A stretch of 64,000 nucleotides of DNA from Opisthocomus hoazin (Eukaryota > Chordata > Aves > Opisthocomiformes > Opisthocomidae): NCBI RefSeq assembly GCF_030867145.1, contig NC_134428.1, positions 7,130,001 to 7,194,000 on the forward strand, in the 5' to 3' direction. How positions within the stretch are numbered: position 1 is the first letter of the stretch; every line of letters begins with the position of its first letter. The notes beneath the pieces were generated by a model, which worked only from the letters and a program-made list of their open reading frames with translations, searched no databases and was not told where the DNA came from. Positions 11,001 to 23,000 of this stretch are shown here, in pieces. The translations under genes were made by a program, and so were the position numbers.

Positions 11001-14000
11001 AGTGACAGGGTTATTTAACAACTAACTTTATACAATTTATTTATGGACTATTCTCGCCCAAAATTAAATCCCCATGAGGTACACATCGGAATTCCCCATC
11101 CTTCCGCATTACCCACCAGGTACACCCAGGTCCTTGAGCAAAAGCAATCCCGCGGACGGGCTTGCCTTTGCCCGAGGCAGGACTGACCCAAACCGTCTTC
11201 CCTAACATGTTCCGCATGTGCACTACAGGGACTTTATCCCCTTCTACGGGGCGCTGAGGTTTTGACTGGGCAGGACCAGCCCGGTTGGTGGACCCTCTGG
11301 TGTTAACCAACCAGGTGGCCTTTGCTAAATGGGTATCCCAATTTTTGAAAGTCCCACCCCCCATTGCCCTCAAAGTGGTTTTTAGCAGCCCATTGTAACG
11401 TTCGATCTTTCCCGAGGCTGGTGCATGGTAGGGGATGTGATACACCCACTCAATACCGTGTTCTTTGGCCCAGGTGTCTATGAGGCTGTTGCGAAAGTGA
11501 GTCCCGTTGTCCGACTCGATTCTTTCGGGAGTGCCATGTCGCCACAGGACTTGTTTTTCCAGGCCCAGGATGGTATTCCGGGCGGTGGCATGGGGCACAG
11601 GGTAGGTTTCCAGCCATCCGGTGGTGGCCTCCACCATTGTGAGCACATAGCGCTTGCCTTGGCGGGTCTGTGGCAGTGTGATATAGTCAATCTGCCAAGC
11701 CTCCCCATATTTATATTTTAGCCATCGTCCTCCATACCACTGAGGCTTTACCCGCTTGGCTTGCTTGATTGCAGCGCATGTCTCACATTCATGGATAACC
11801 TGTGCGATAGTGTCCATGGTCAAGTCCACCCCTCGGTCACGAGCCCATCTGTATGTCGCGTCTCTTCCTTGGTGGCCCGAGGTGTCATGGGCCCACCGAG
11901 CTATAAACAGTTCACCCTTATGTTGCCAGTCCAGATCCTCCTGAGCCACTTCAATCTTAGCAGCCTGATCTACCTGGTGGTTGTTTTGATGTTCTTCAGT
12001 GGCCCGACTCTTAGGGACGTGGGCGTCCACGTGACGGACTTTTACAGCCAACTGCTCCAGCCGGGCAGCGATATCTTGCCACAATGGGGCAGCCCAGATA
12101 GGTTTGCCTCTGCGCTGCCAGTTGTTCTTCTTCCATTGCTGCAGCCACCCCCACAAGGCATTGGCCACCATCCAAGAGTCGGTGTAATGATAGAGCACTG
12201 GCCACTTCTCTCGACTGGCAATGTCTAAAGCCAGCTGGATGGCTTTCACCTCTGCAAACTGGCTGGACTCACCTTCTCCCTCGGCCGTTTCCGCGACTTG
12301 TCGTGTAGGGCTCCATACAGCAGCCTTCCACCTCCACTGCTTCCCCACAATGCGACAGGACCCATCCGTGAACAGGGCATACTGTTTCTCATCTTCTGGC
12401 AGCTGGTTATACAGTGGGGCCTCTTCAGCACGTGTCACCTCCTCCTCTGGCGATGCTCCAAAATCTTTGCCTTCTGGCCAGTCCATGATGACCTCCAGAA
12501 TTCCTGGGCGACTGGGGTTTCCCATTCGGGCACGCTGGGTGATCAGAGCGACCCACTTACTCCACGTAGCATCGGTGGCATGATGCGTAGAGGGGACCCT
12601 CTCTTTGAACATCCAGCCCAGGACCGGCAATCGTGGTGCTAGGAGGAGCTGTGCTTCAGTGCCGACCACTTCTGAAGCAGCTCGAACACCTTCGTATGCT
12701 GCCAGAATCTCTTTTTCAGTGGGAGTATAGCGGGCCTCGGATCCTTTGTATCCCCGGCTCCAGAACCCCAGGGGTCGACCTCGAGTCTCCCCTGGTGCTT
12801 TCTGCCAGAGACTCCAGGTTGGGCCATTCTCCCCGGCTGCGGTGTAGAGCACGTTTTTAACATCTTGCCCTGACCGGACTGGGCCAAGGGCTACGGCATG
12901 AACTATCTCCCGTTTAATCTGTTCAAATGCCTGTCGTTGCTCAGGGCCCCATTCAAAATCATTCTTCTTCCGGGTCACGTGGTACAGAGGACTTACAATC
13001 TGGCTGTAATTTGGGATGTGCATCCTCCAAAAACCCACAACACCCAGGAAGGCCTGTGCTTCCTTTTTGCTGGTTGGTGGAGACATAGCTGCTATTTTGT
13101 TGATGACATCCATTGGGATTTGACGGCGCCCATCCTGCCATTTTATTCCCAAAAACTGGATCTCTTGCGCAGGTCCCTTGACTTTACTTCGCTTAATGGC
13201 GAAACCGGCTTTCAGAAGGATCTGAATTATTTTCTCCCCTTTCTCAAAAACCTCCTCTGCTGTGTCGCCCCATATAATGATGTCGTCAATGTACTGCAGA
13301 TGTTCTGGGGCTTCACCCTTTTCCAGTGCAGTCTGGATTAGTCCATGGCAAATGGTGGGACTGTGTTTCCACCCCTGGGGCAGTCGATTCCAGGAGTACT
13401 GGATGCCCCTCCAGGTGAAAGCAAACTGTGGCCTGCACTCTGCTGCCAAAGGGATGGAGAAGAATGCATTAGCAATGTCAGTTGTAGCGTACCACTTGGC
13501 TGCCTTTGACTCCAGCTGATATTGAAGTTCTAGCATGTCTGGCACGGCAGCACTCAGCGGTGGTGTGACTTCATTCAGGCCACGGTAGTCTATTGTCAGT
13601 CTCCACTCTCCAGTAGATTTTCTCACTGGCCATATGGGACTATTAAAGTGTGAGCGAGTTTTGCTGATCACTCCTTGACTCTCCAGTTGACGGATCAGCT
13701 GATGAATGGGGAGAAGGGAGTCTCGGTTGGTACGATACTGTCGCCGGTGCACCGTTGTGGTCGCGATGGGTACCTGTTGTTCTTCAACCCTCAGCAACCC
13801 CACAACAGAAGGATCCTCCGAGAGACCAGGCAAAATGGACAGCTGTTTAATTTCTTCCGTCTCCACAGCAGCTATGCCAAAAGCCCACCGATACCCCTTT
13901 GGGTCCTTGAAATAGCCTCTCCTAAGATAGTCTATCCCAAGGATGCACGGAGCCTCGGGGCCAGTTACAATGGGGTGCTTCTGCCAGTCCTGCCCAGTGA

Positions 14001-17000
14001 GGCTCACTTCAGCCTCCAGTACACTCAGCTCTTGGGACCCCCCTGTCACTCCCGAAATGCAAATGGACTCTGACCCTTTGAACTCTGATGGCATTAAAGT
14101 ACACTGTGCACCAGTGTCCACTAGAGCTTTATACTCTTGTGGATCTGACGTGCCAGGCCACCGAATCCACACCGTCCAATAGACACGGTTGTCCCTTTCC
14201 TCCACCTGGCTGGAGGCAGGGCCCCTCTAATCCTGGTCAGAGAATTTGCTGCTCACTTGCTGTAAAAATGACTTGGAGGTCCCCTCCAGAGGATCGGAAT
14301 CAAGGTCAAACTGTCTACCTGGTCTGGAGAGATGGCTTTTGGAAACTGGAGCGGCACTTTTCCTAGCAGAATCCCCTTTGGTGATTGTTTTACCTCGCAA
14401 CTCACGTACTCGTTCCTCTAGACTTGAGGTGGGTTTTCCATCCCACTTCCTCATGTCCTCTCCGTGGTCACGCAGGTAAAACCACAGGGTGCCCCGGGGT
14501 GTATAGCCTCTGTATTCCCTCTCCTGAGCAGAGAAACGCCTGCCCCTAATAGCTGAGACACTGGCCCGTACAGGTGGGGAGTAGGACATATTCCTGTCTA
14601 GTCGCTTGACCAGTTTCTCCACGGCTGAGACAAGGGAGGAAGAGAGACTCTCCTCGTATTGGCGGAGTCTGACAGCCACCTCGTCCACTGTTGGTGCGTC
14701 TTTACCTTTCCAGTTTACAACTGCCAGTGAGTTGGCATGCGAGGAGGGTGCGCTCCGCACAAACTTCCTCCACATGGATTGTGAGCACTGGAGTTCATCT
14801 GGGTCTGTGGGTACCTGCTCATCGTCTGTGTCACAGTAAACCAGCTCCCGCACAGCTAATTCCCTCAAGTACTGAATACCCCTTTCCATATTGGTCCACT
14901 TGCCAGGATAGCATACAAAATCGTCACTGAAGGGGTATCTCTCCCTCACACCTGACAGAAGTCTCCTCCAGAGGCTGAGGATTTGTTCTTTTTTCCCAAT
15001 GGCCTTGTCAATGCCCTCATCCCTGGCCAGAGATCCCAGCTGCTTGGCTTCCTTGCCCTCTAATTCCAAGCTGCTGGCCCCGTTATCCCAGCACCGCAGC
15101 AGCCAGGTGGCAATGTGCTCGCCTGGGTGGTGGCTGAAGTCTTTCCTCATGTCTGGCAGCTCGCCCAGGGACAGGGACCGGGTGATGATCTCTGTCTCTA
15201 TCTCCCGCGATGACCCTGGCTCATTATCATCCCTCCCGGAGCAATCTGCTCTCTTTGCGTCTTTCTTTAGTTTTACGGGGGCGACTGCTACCTGCACAGG
15301 TTGGTCATTGGGCTCAGTCACTGTGCCTGTGGCTGGAGCTGGGGCTGGAGCAGCTGCTGTGCCCGCTGGGGAAACCGAGGCAGACCCTGCAGCTGTGGCT
15401 GCAGCAGCCGTGGTGCCGGTCGGGGGGGCTGTGACTGCCTGCTGGGCTGGAGGGGCTGCAGGGCCGGCTGGGGGGGCAGCGCCAGTCACAGTGCCTGCTG
15501 CTTCGTTTCCCCCCCTTTCCCCTTTAAGGCACTGAACAGTGTTGAACAGGGCTCGGTAGGCGTGGGCCAGACCCCAGCACATTGCGGTGATTTGTGTCTC
15601 TCTGGAGTTCCCAGGGTGGCAGCACACTTTTTGCAGATACTTTACTAGTTTTTCCGGATTCTGTACTTGCTCAGGGGTGAGTTTAAAAAACACCGGAGGC
15701 GCCCACTGCCCTAGGTACTTGCCCATGCTGTCCCACACACCCAGCCACTCACAGCTATCCAGCCCCGGGGCAGGTCTCTGCACGATGTTCTTAACTACTT
15801 GCTTCACCCTAAACAAAAACCAAAACCCATTCAGGAGGCATAACAAAAGGAGAGTGCTGCCCTGAGCATCCCAGGGGTACTCGAAATTCTCAAAAGCAGT
15901 TAGGACCAGCCTGAGGAAGAGAGGGGGGGCGAAAGAGTGAGGGAAGGTATCCCCTTCGGTTTTCCCCACAGACTGGGTTTGATTATTAACAAAATCTAAG
16001 ACATAGGATCCGAGGTACGGAAATGACCGCAGAGCCGCATGCAAATACAAGACTAATTTCATGCACAGTGATGTTATCATGTCATAAGTCGATATCGTAA
16101 GGTAGAGCAAAATTATCATCCTGATCTTTTTCCCAGCGATGATGAACAGCACGGCATTGAATACATACTGCAAATAAGGATTCAGAAACCACAGCCATCT
16201 GATCAAAGACACAAACATTTTTACCGGCGACTATTTAACACAGAAAAATGCGTATAACAAAATTTAACAAAATCTAAGAAAGCAGTTTTAACACCCGCTG
16301 CTCAGCCCTGCCGTTATCCCTGCCCCACGCTTGGGCGCCAATTTAATGTTTTGGTTTCGGCTGCCGCCGGCAACAAAAGCGCCACGCGGCCGCCCCTCCC
16401 CCCACCGGCGTGCGGAGGAGAATGAAAAGAAAGAGGCAGAAACAGGTGGGTCGGGATAAGGGCAGTTTAACAGAACAGCAAACAGAGGGAAACAGGAACA
16501 ACAACGATACAAATAAGGAGAAAACACAACCACGAACCGTACAACAGCCGCTCTCCCGAAACCGGACCGGCGCTGCGCCCGCCCAAGCCGCGAGTGCGTT
16601 CCCGCCGCCCCGCCCCCCCCACCGGAACCCAGCGTGACGTCACATGGTATGGAATACCGGGCTCTGTTTGGCCAGGTGGGGTCAGCCCCCACCCCCTGGC
16701 TGTGCCCCTTCCTGGAGTCCGGTGAAAATTAACCCTGTCCTGGCCAAACCCAGGACACCTTTAGTATTTGTCTTCTGATAAGCAGTGAGAGTTGGGATTC
16801 CAAAGATATAATGCTGGCCTAATTTTACTTATTTTCCTTAGAATTCGGTAGACGTTGCTGAATAACGGATTATATAGCTAGGCAGTTTCAGGATTAAAAA
16901 GGAAGTTGATATTACATTAGTAATTCATTTTTTTCTAAATTCCATGGTGTTTGAGGTTACTACTGTGCTAAATATTCTGAGATAATTTTGAAAATGAGGA

Positions 17001-20000
17001 TAGTCTGAGAATTTAGATCAAAATCCAGTAAAACCTGTGATTCTCAAAGTTTTAGTCTCCCAGTGGGTGTTTTGGTCTTTGAATTTGTAATAGTTCAGAG
17101 TTCTGCTGCCACTATATGCGCTAGACTGCTCCATGTTTTTCTGTATTTGTTTATTTAACATAACCTCGTGATGCTGTCTAGTAAATACACTACATCTATC
17201 TGGACTTCTGTAACACCTTTGACACGATCCCCCACAACATCCTTCTCTCTAAATTGGACAGATACGGGTTTGATGGGTGGACTGTTCGGTGATGAAGAGT
17301 TGGTTGGATGGTTGCATCCAGAGGGTAGCGGTCAACGGCTCAATGTCCAGGTGGAGACTGGTGACAAGTGGTGTCCCTCAGAGGTCCGAATTGGGACCAG
17401 TACTGTTTAATATCTTTGCCAGTGGCATAGACAGTGGGATTGACTGTACCCTCAGTAAGCTGGGTGGTGCAGTCGACACGCCTGAGGGACGGGATGCCAT
17501 CCAGAGGGACCTGGACAAGCTGGAGAGGTGGGCCCTGGTGAAGCTCATGAGGTTCAACAAGGCCAAGTGCAAGGTCCTGCACCTGGGGCAGGGCAACCCC
17601 TGGTGTCAATACAGGCTGGGGGATGAAGGGGTGGAGAGCAGCCCTGCTGAGAAGGACTTGGGGGTGCTGGGTGAGGAGAAGCTCAACATAACTCAGCAGT
17701 GTGTGCCAACCTGGCAGTCCCCTGGGCTGCGTCCCCAGCAGTGTGGGCACAGGGTGAGGGAGGAGATTCTGCCCCTCTGCCCTGCTCTGCTGAGACCACC
17801 CCCGGGAGTCCTGCGCCCAGCTCTGGAGCCCTCAGCACAGGACAGAGCTGGAGCTGTGGAAGCGGGGCCAGAGGAGGCCCCAGCAGTGATCCGAGGGCTG
17901 GAACCCCTCTGCTGGGAGGAAAGGCTGGGAGAGCTGGAGCTGCTCAGCCTGGGGAAGAGAAGGCTGCAGGGAGACCTTAGAGCAGCTGCCAGTACTTAAA
18001 GGGGGCTTATAAGAAAGATGGGGACAGACTTTTTAGCAGGGTCTGCTGCAATAGGACAAGGGGCAACAGTTTTAAACTGAAAGAGCGTACATTTAGGCTG
18101 GATATAGGGAAGAAATTTTTTACAATGAGGGTGGTGCAAGTTGGGCCCAGGTTGCCCCGGGAGGTGGTTGATGCCCCATCCCTGGAAACTGTCAAGGTCA
18201 GGTTGGACAGGGCTCTGAACAACCTGAGCTGGGTGAAGATGTCCCTGCTCATTGCAGGAAGGTAAAGGTCCCTTTGAACCCAAACCATTCTATGATTGTG
18301 TGTTGGGCATTGTGGAATACCTGGGGTTTTTTTGTTATTTTGTTTTACTAGTGGCTAAATTTTCTGTAAAATGCTGCACAATTTTCTTAGTTTGATTCTC
18401 AGTGCACGTGGATTTTTAATAATGTGAACTCTTTCACAGAACGTAGTTTCTTTTCCACTGTTTCTGAATTGAAAGAGTCCGAGTAGATTTGTTTGTTGTT
18501 TTTTTTTCCGCGGGCTTCATATATCTGCTGGAATTTCCATTTTTAACAACAGCAATCTTTTTGGCAAAAATTAATCACAGCTGCTCCATAATCATCTTGA
18601 GTATTGTTTGAATTATATTCTGCTTTGTTAGTGAAGTTTTCCTAATGAAGTAAAGCTTTCGTAACACAGCAGTACTGGAAAGCATTGTGTTAGAAGCTCT
18701 TCTGTCCAGGGCAATTATGGTAAATATACCTCTTTTTCTGTCAGTGCTCCTCCTGAGATCTTGTGCTTTCTTGCGACCCTGAATAGGGTTCTACTTCTGG
18801 AATGCCAGGGCAGAGTCTGGAGCCACTTTGTCAACTTTTTATTTATTTGCTTGAACTTAGTTAAAGTATTTGTCCTTTGTTTTAGTAATCAGCTTTGGCA
18901 GCCAGGTGACGACTTCATCAAAGCTTAATTTTTAATTATTGTTTATTTAATGACAAAAAGAAAACGTAGGGAAGATAAGATTTCAAACAAACAGATTGCA
19001 TTCATGTCTGTTATACCTTAAGCCTTAATATTCCCTGTAGGTCACAATAATATTCCGTTCTTTGGCAGGCTGAATTTTAAAACTTTGCTGGTTTTACAAT
19101 GTTTCTACCTGCGTGAAAATAGATTTATTAACTGGATTATGTTTAAAAAAAAATCAGGAAATATAGAAATAGTGTTGTAGAGAACAACATAAAAAACCTG
19201 AAAATTCAACACATCTCCAGAAGAATATTTCATATTTTTCCTATGCGTAGGATTTATGAAGAACATTAAAATGTATGTTTAATTGTTTTCCTAGGCTTGC
19301 ATTGCAGTGTACTAATGTGAACTAACAGAATTGTCTATTAGTTGTATAGGAAGTTATAGCAGTTTCAGAAAATCATACATTGCTTGTGTAGTACAAAGTA
19401 TATTTATGAAAATGTGGTTGCATTACATGAAAACTAGGTAATCTGAAGCTGAAATAATGTGACTAACAACCGGTATAGCAGGTGAAGATGGTTTCTCAAA
19501 TTGATTGCCAGTTCTTCTGAATGTAATTTGTGCGCCAGCTTTGGGTAGTCATGATGGACTGGGTGTAAGTAAATTATACTGTTTGCAAGTAAGGAGATTA
19601 GTGCATTCAAGGGATGTTTCACTACGTAGAAGGTAATGGTTCACCTTTGCATTCTCTGTTCAGAGATTTGGAATAAACCTGCTCTATAGAAATGTAGTTG
19701 ATTGTTTTTTTCACATGGTTTCTTTAAAAATTCTGTTGCAGAGTCACTTGTTTATGTGCTCAGTTTGAAGCTGTGTTACAGCATGGTCTGAGGAGGAGTC
19801 GAGGATTAGCATTAACAGCAGCAGCGATCAAACAGGCAGCGGGTTTCTCCAGTAAAGCTGAAACAGGTAATTCATTAATCGTAACTATTCTATTTTAAAC
19901 AGTTGATAAGTGCAAGCAAGTGATACAATTTCTAATGGAAGTTTTAAGCAATGCACCAAACTACAGACTTTTGGTGGCATACTTGATACTTGGACTCTCA

Positions 20001-23000
20001 TTAAGCAGTGAAAATGGTTTTTGCGTTCTTAATCTAGTGTAACTTTAATACCAAGTTTCTCTAGAAATTGTGGTGTTTGGAAATCCTCACTTCCTACAGT
20101 TTCATCATGAGTAGTATTACTGCAAGTTTCTTTTGAATTCTGGTAGAGATAAACATGATACAAGTGTTCTGTTAAGTTTTTACTACAACATTTTTGTTCT
20201 TAACCTTGCCTTACGCTGTTCTTTACCGTATTCTGTAGGATCGGATATGTTTAACTTCTAAGTATTCATGTCCTTTTAAAAGCAAAGCTTACATTACTTA
20301 CTGATTGGGTTGTTTTTTATTACTTTCTCTGCATTTAAATAAAAGATTCCTTTATTTTTGTTGCCTTCTCTTCACCTTGAAGTTTCACTTGTTTTTTTAT
20401 CAAAAATGTGTGAAGGTGTTAATCTTCATCAGTTTTGTTGTAAAGTTTGACATACAGTATCTTTTTTTTTTACACAAGGTACACATAATATGAAGAAGTT
20501 TCTTTTTGGCTTTTGAAACTCCTGCAAGTATAACACATAATGTTTGTGGGTGGTTTTTTTTTTTGACAAATACATTCATTGGTACTAGGATTGTTAATAC
20601 ATTTTGATCTCCAGCCATAACTTCCAGTTACACCAGACAACTGCATATAATGGGTATTACATTAACACAAAATGTGTAGTTTGATGTAATGGTGTTTTTG
20701 AATTGCTGTGGATAATAGGCTGAAGTGTTGGGTGTTGTGTGCTGACTTTCCTGCTAATGGGTTAGCTTTTTTGGGGAACTAAAATAGCTATGCTTTTAGA
20801 GAAGTTGGTGAGTTTCTCATGTTTGCCTCTTTTACTTAGTAATGGGCAAGACTCGACACTCTGTGGACTCTAAATCATAGAATCATAGAAGAGTTCGAGT
20901 TGGAAGGGATCTTTAAGGGTTATCTAGCCCAACCCCCGTGCAGTGAGCGGGGACATCTTCAACCAGATCAGGCTGCTCAGAGTCCCGTCCAGCCTGGCCT
21001 TAAATGTTTCCAGGGATGGGGCATCGACCACTTCCCTGGGCAACCTGTGCCAGGATTACAGAATCACAGAATGTTCGGGGTTGGAAGGGACCTCTGTGGG
21101 TCATCTAGTCCAACTCCCCTGTTGAAGCAGGGTCACCTAGAGCAGGCTGCACAGGACCTTGTCCAGGTGGGTCTTGTAAAAAATTTCTTTCTTATCTAGC
21201 CTAAACCTATCCTCTTTCAGTTTAAAACTGTTACCCCTTGTCCTATCAAATGAACAAGCAAGAAAAATTCAACTCTTGAACCAATATTTATAGACTTTTG
21301 AGCTCTTCTGTATGTTTTTTTTTCCCTTGTGTGTGTTTGTAATTGGGGATTAGATACTCTGTGATCTCTTTCAGCTTCTGGGTAGTTTCCATCTCTTTAA
21401 TGTGTAGTGATTTGGTTATGTGCTTTTTATCCACTCGGCTTGCAACTGAGTGTGTTACACTTTGGTGCAGAGAATGTTCTCCCCTGTTACACTCTCTGAT
21501 TTATGCAAACAGTGTGTCTTTAAATTTGAAGACATTACATATAATTCTTATGATTTCTCATCTATTAGTAATATCAAGGTGTATGAAATTTTTGGTTCTA
21601 CCTTTTAGTGGTCAGATGTACAGAAGTGTATCTGATACTTGGCAACTTCGTGACAGTTTATATGTTCATGTGTATGTGTGTTGTGTTTGGGGGCTTGTTA
21701 GTGGGGTGATGTGGAGGAAGAGGAGAAAGTTGGGAAAGTTATCTATGGTTGGGGGATGGAAGAAGGAAGAAAACATAATGTTTACTTCTTAGGAAACTTA
21801 AGCAATGTGTGGAAGTTCAAGAACAAAAACACTGCTTTGCAGCAAATTGAATGCTGTACAGGGACTAAGAAGAGAACCTTTTTTTTTTTGTTGGTGGAAA
21901 TTACTGGGTTCCACTGCATTTATCTTTGTGAATTAGCGTTGTGGGTTGTTGTTTTTTTCCCCCTGAAAGCAATTGCGAAATACTTCTATATTTTTATCAC
22001 TTTCAGGCAAATGAATCTGGTGTGATTTATATTCCATTCTGTCTAATGTAATTACAGGTGTCATCTATTTCTTTAACATAATGGAATACTGCTGTTTAGA
22101 CTATCCATTCAGGCTTTGACAATTGAAAAATAAAATGTGCATCATTTTGTTTCTAAGACCTTCTGTGTTTTACTTTTTTTTTCTTAAATGAAAATAAAAG
22201 TTTAAAATAAAAGCTCAAGTAGTAGTTCTTTGGAACTATGGAATCCTATTTAAAAATATTTTAATTTTTTTAATAGCTATTCAAGTAGATAAATTCCTAA
22301 CACCAGTGTGATTTGGTACCAGTTGATGGCATGGTCATTACAGGCATATGCAGCTCCTTTGATCTTATATTAAGTGATCTAAACAAAACCGGCAAACAAT
22401 AAAACTGTGTTCTGTCTTTAGTTTGTAACAATATGAGGGTCTCTTTATTTAACTCCAGTTAAGGTTATGTAAGAATACTGTAGCTGATGCAGTATTCGCT
22501 AAAAATTGTTAGGGTAATGTTGTTGAAAGGTTCTAAATAGATCAAATATTCCATTGCCTCTGGCTGCTCTTTCTACGGTTTTATTAGAGAGGTTCACAGA
22601 ATCACAGAATAGTAGGGGTTGGAAGGGACCTCTGTGGGTCATCTAGTCCAACCCTCCTGCTGAAGCAGGATCACCTACAGCAGGCTGCACAGGACCTTGT
22701 CCAGGCGGGTCTGGAATATCTCCAGAGAAGGAGACTCCACAACCTCCCTGGGCAGCCTGTTCGGTGCTCCGTCACCCTCAGAGGGAAGAAGTTCTTCCTC
22801 ATGTTCAGACGGAACTTCCTGTGCCTCAGTTTGTGCCCATTGCCCCTTGTCCTGTCACTGGGCACCACTACAAAGAGTTTGGCCCCATCCTCCTGACACC
22901 CACCCTTCAGATATTTATAAGCATATATTAGGTCCCCTCGCAGCCTTCTCTTCTTCAGGCTGAACAAGCCCAGCTCCCTCAGCCTCTCCTCGTAGGGGAG

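Larger units (their letters stand above)
10136..16757 (-). mobile_element. Endogenous retrovirus, LTR-gag-pro-pol-LTR, no env (ERVL-like)
   Basis: A complete 6.6-kb provirus inserted antisense in SNX29 intron 3. In proviral order: 5' LTR (16347-16757), Lys-like primer-binding site, short leader, gag (16218-14227), one UAG, pro-pol (from about 14226 to 11041), a 0.5-kb non-coding stretch, polypurine tract, 3' LTR (10136-10547). The 5-bp target duplication is intact. Both LTRs begin TG and end CA in element orientation and differ at only five sites and one indel in about 411 bp, so insertion was recent on a genomic scale. The 5-bp duplication, single-frame pro-pol and absence of env suggest a class III (ERVL-like) element. 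The class is inference: the Lys-type primer site is more often seen in ERVK-like elements, so an alignment is needed. Confidence 0.92.

Noticed and set aside
11425..15865. Several + strand open frames of 60-180 codons across the provirus
   Set aside because: They are shadows on the strand opposite gag and pol.
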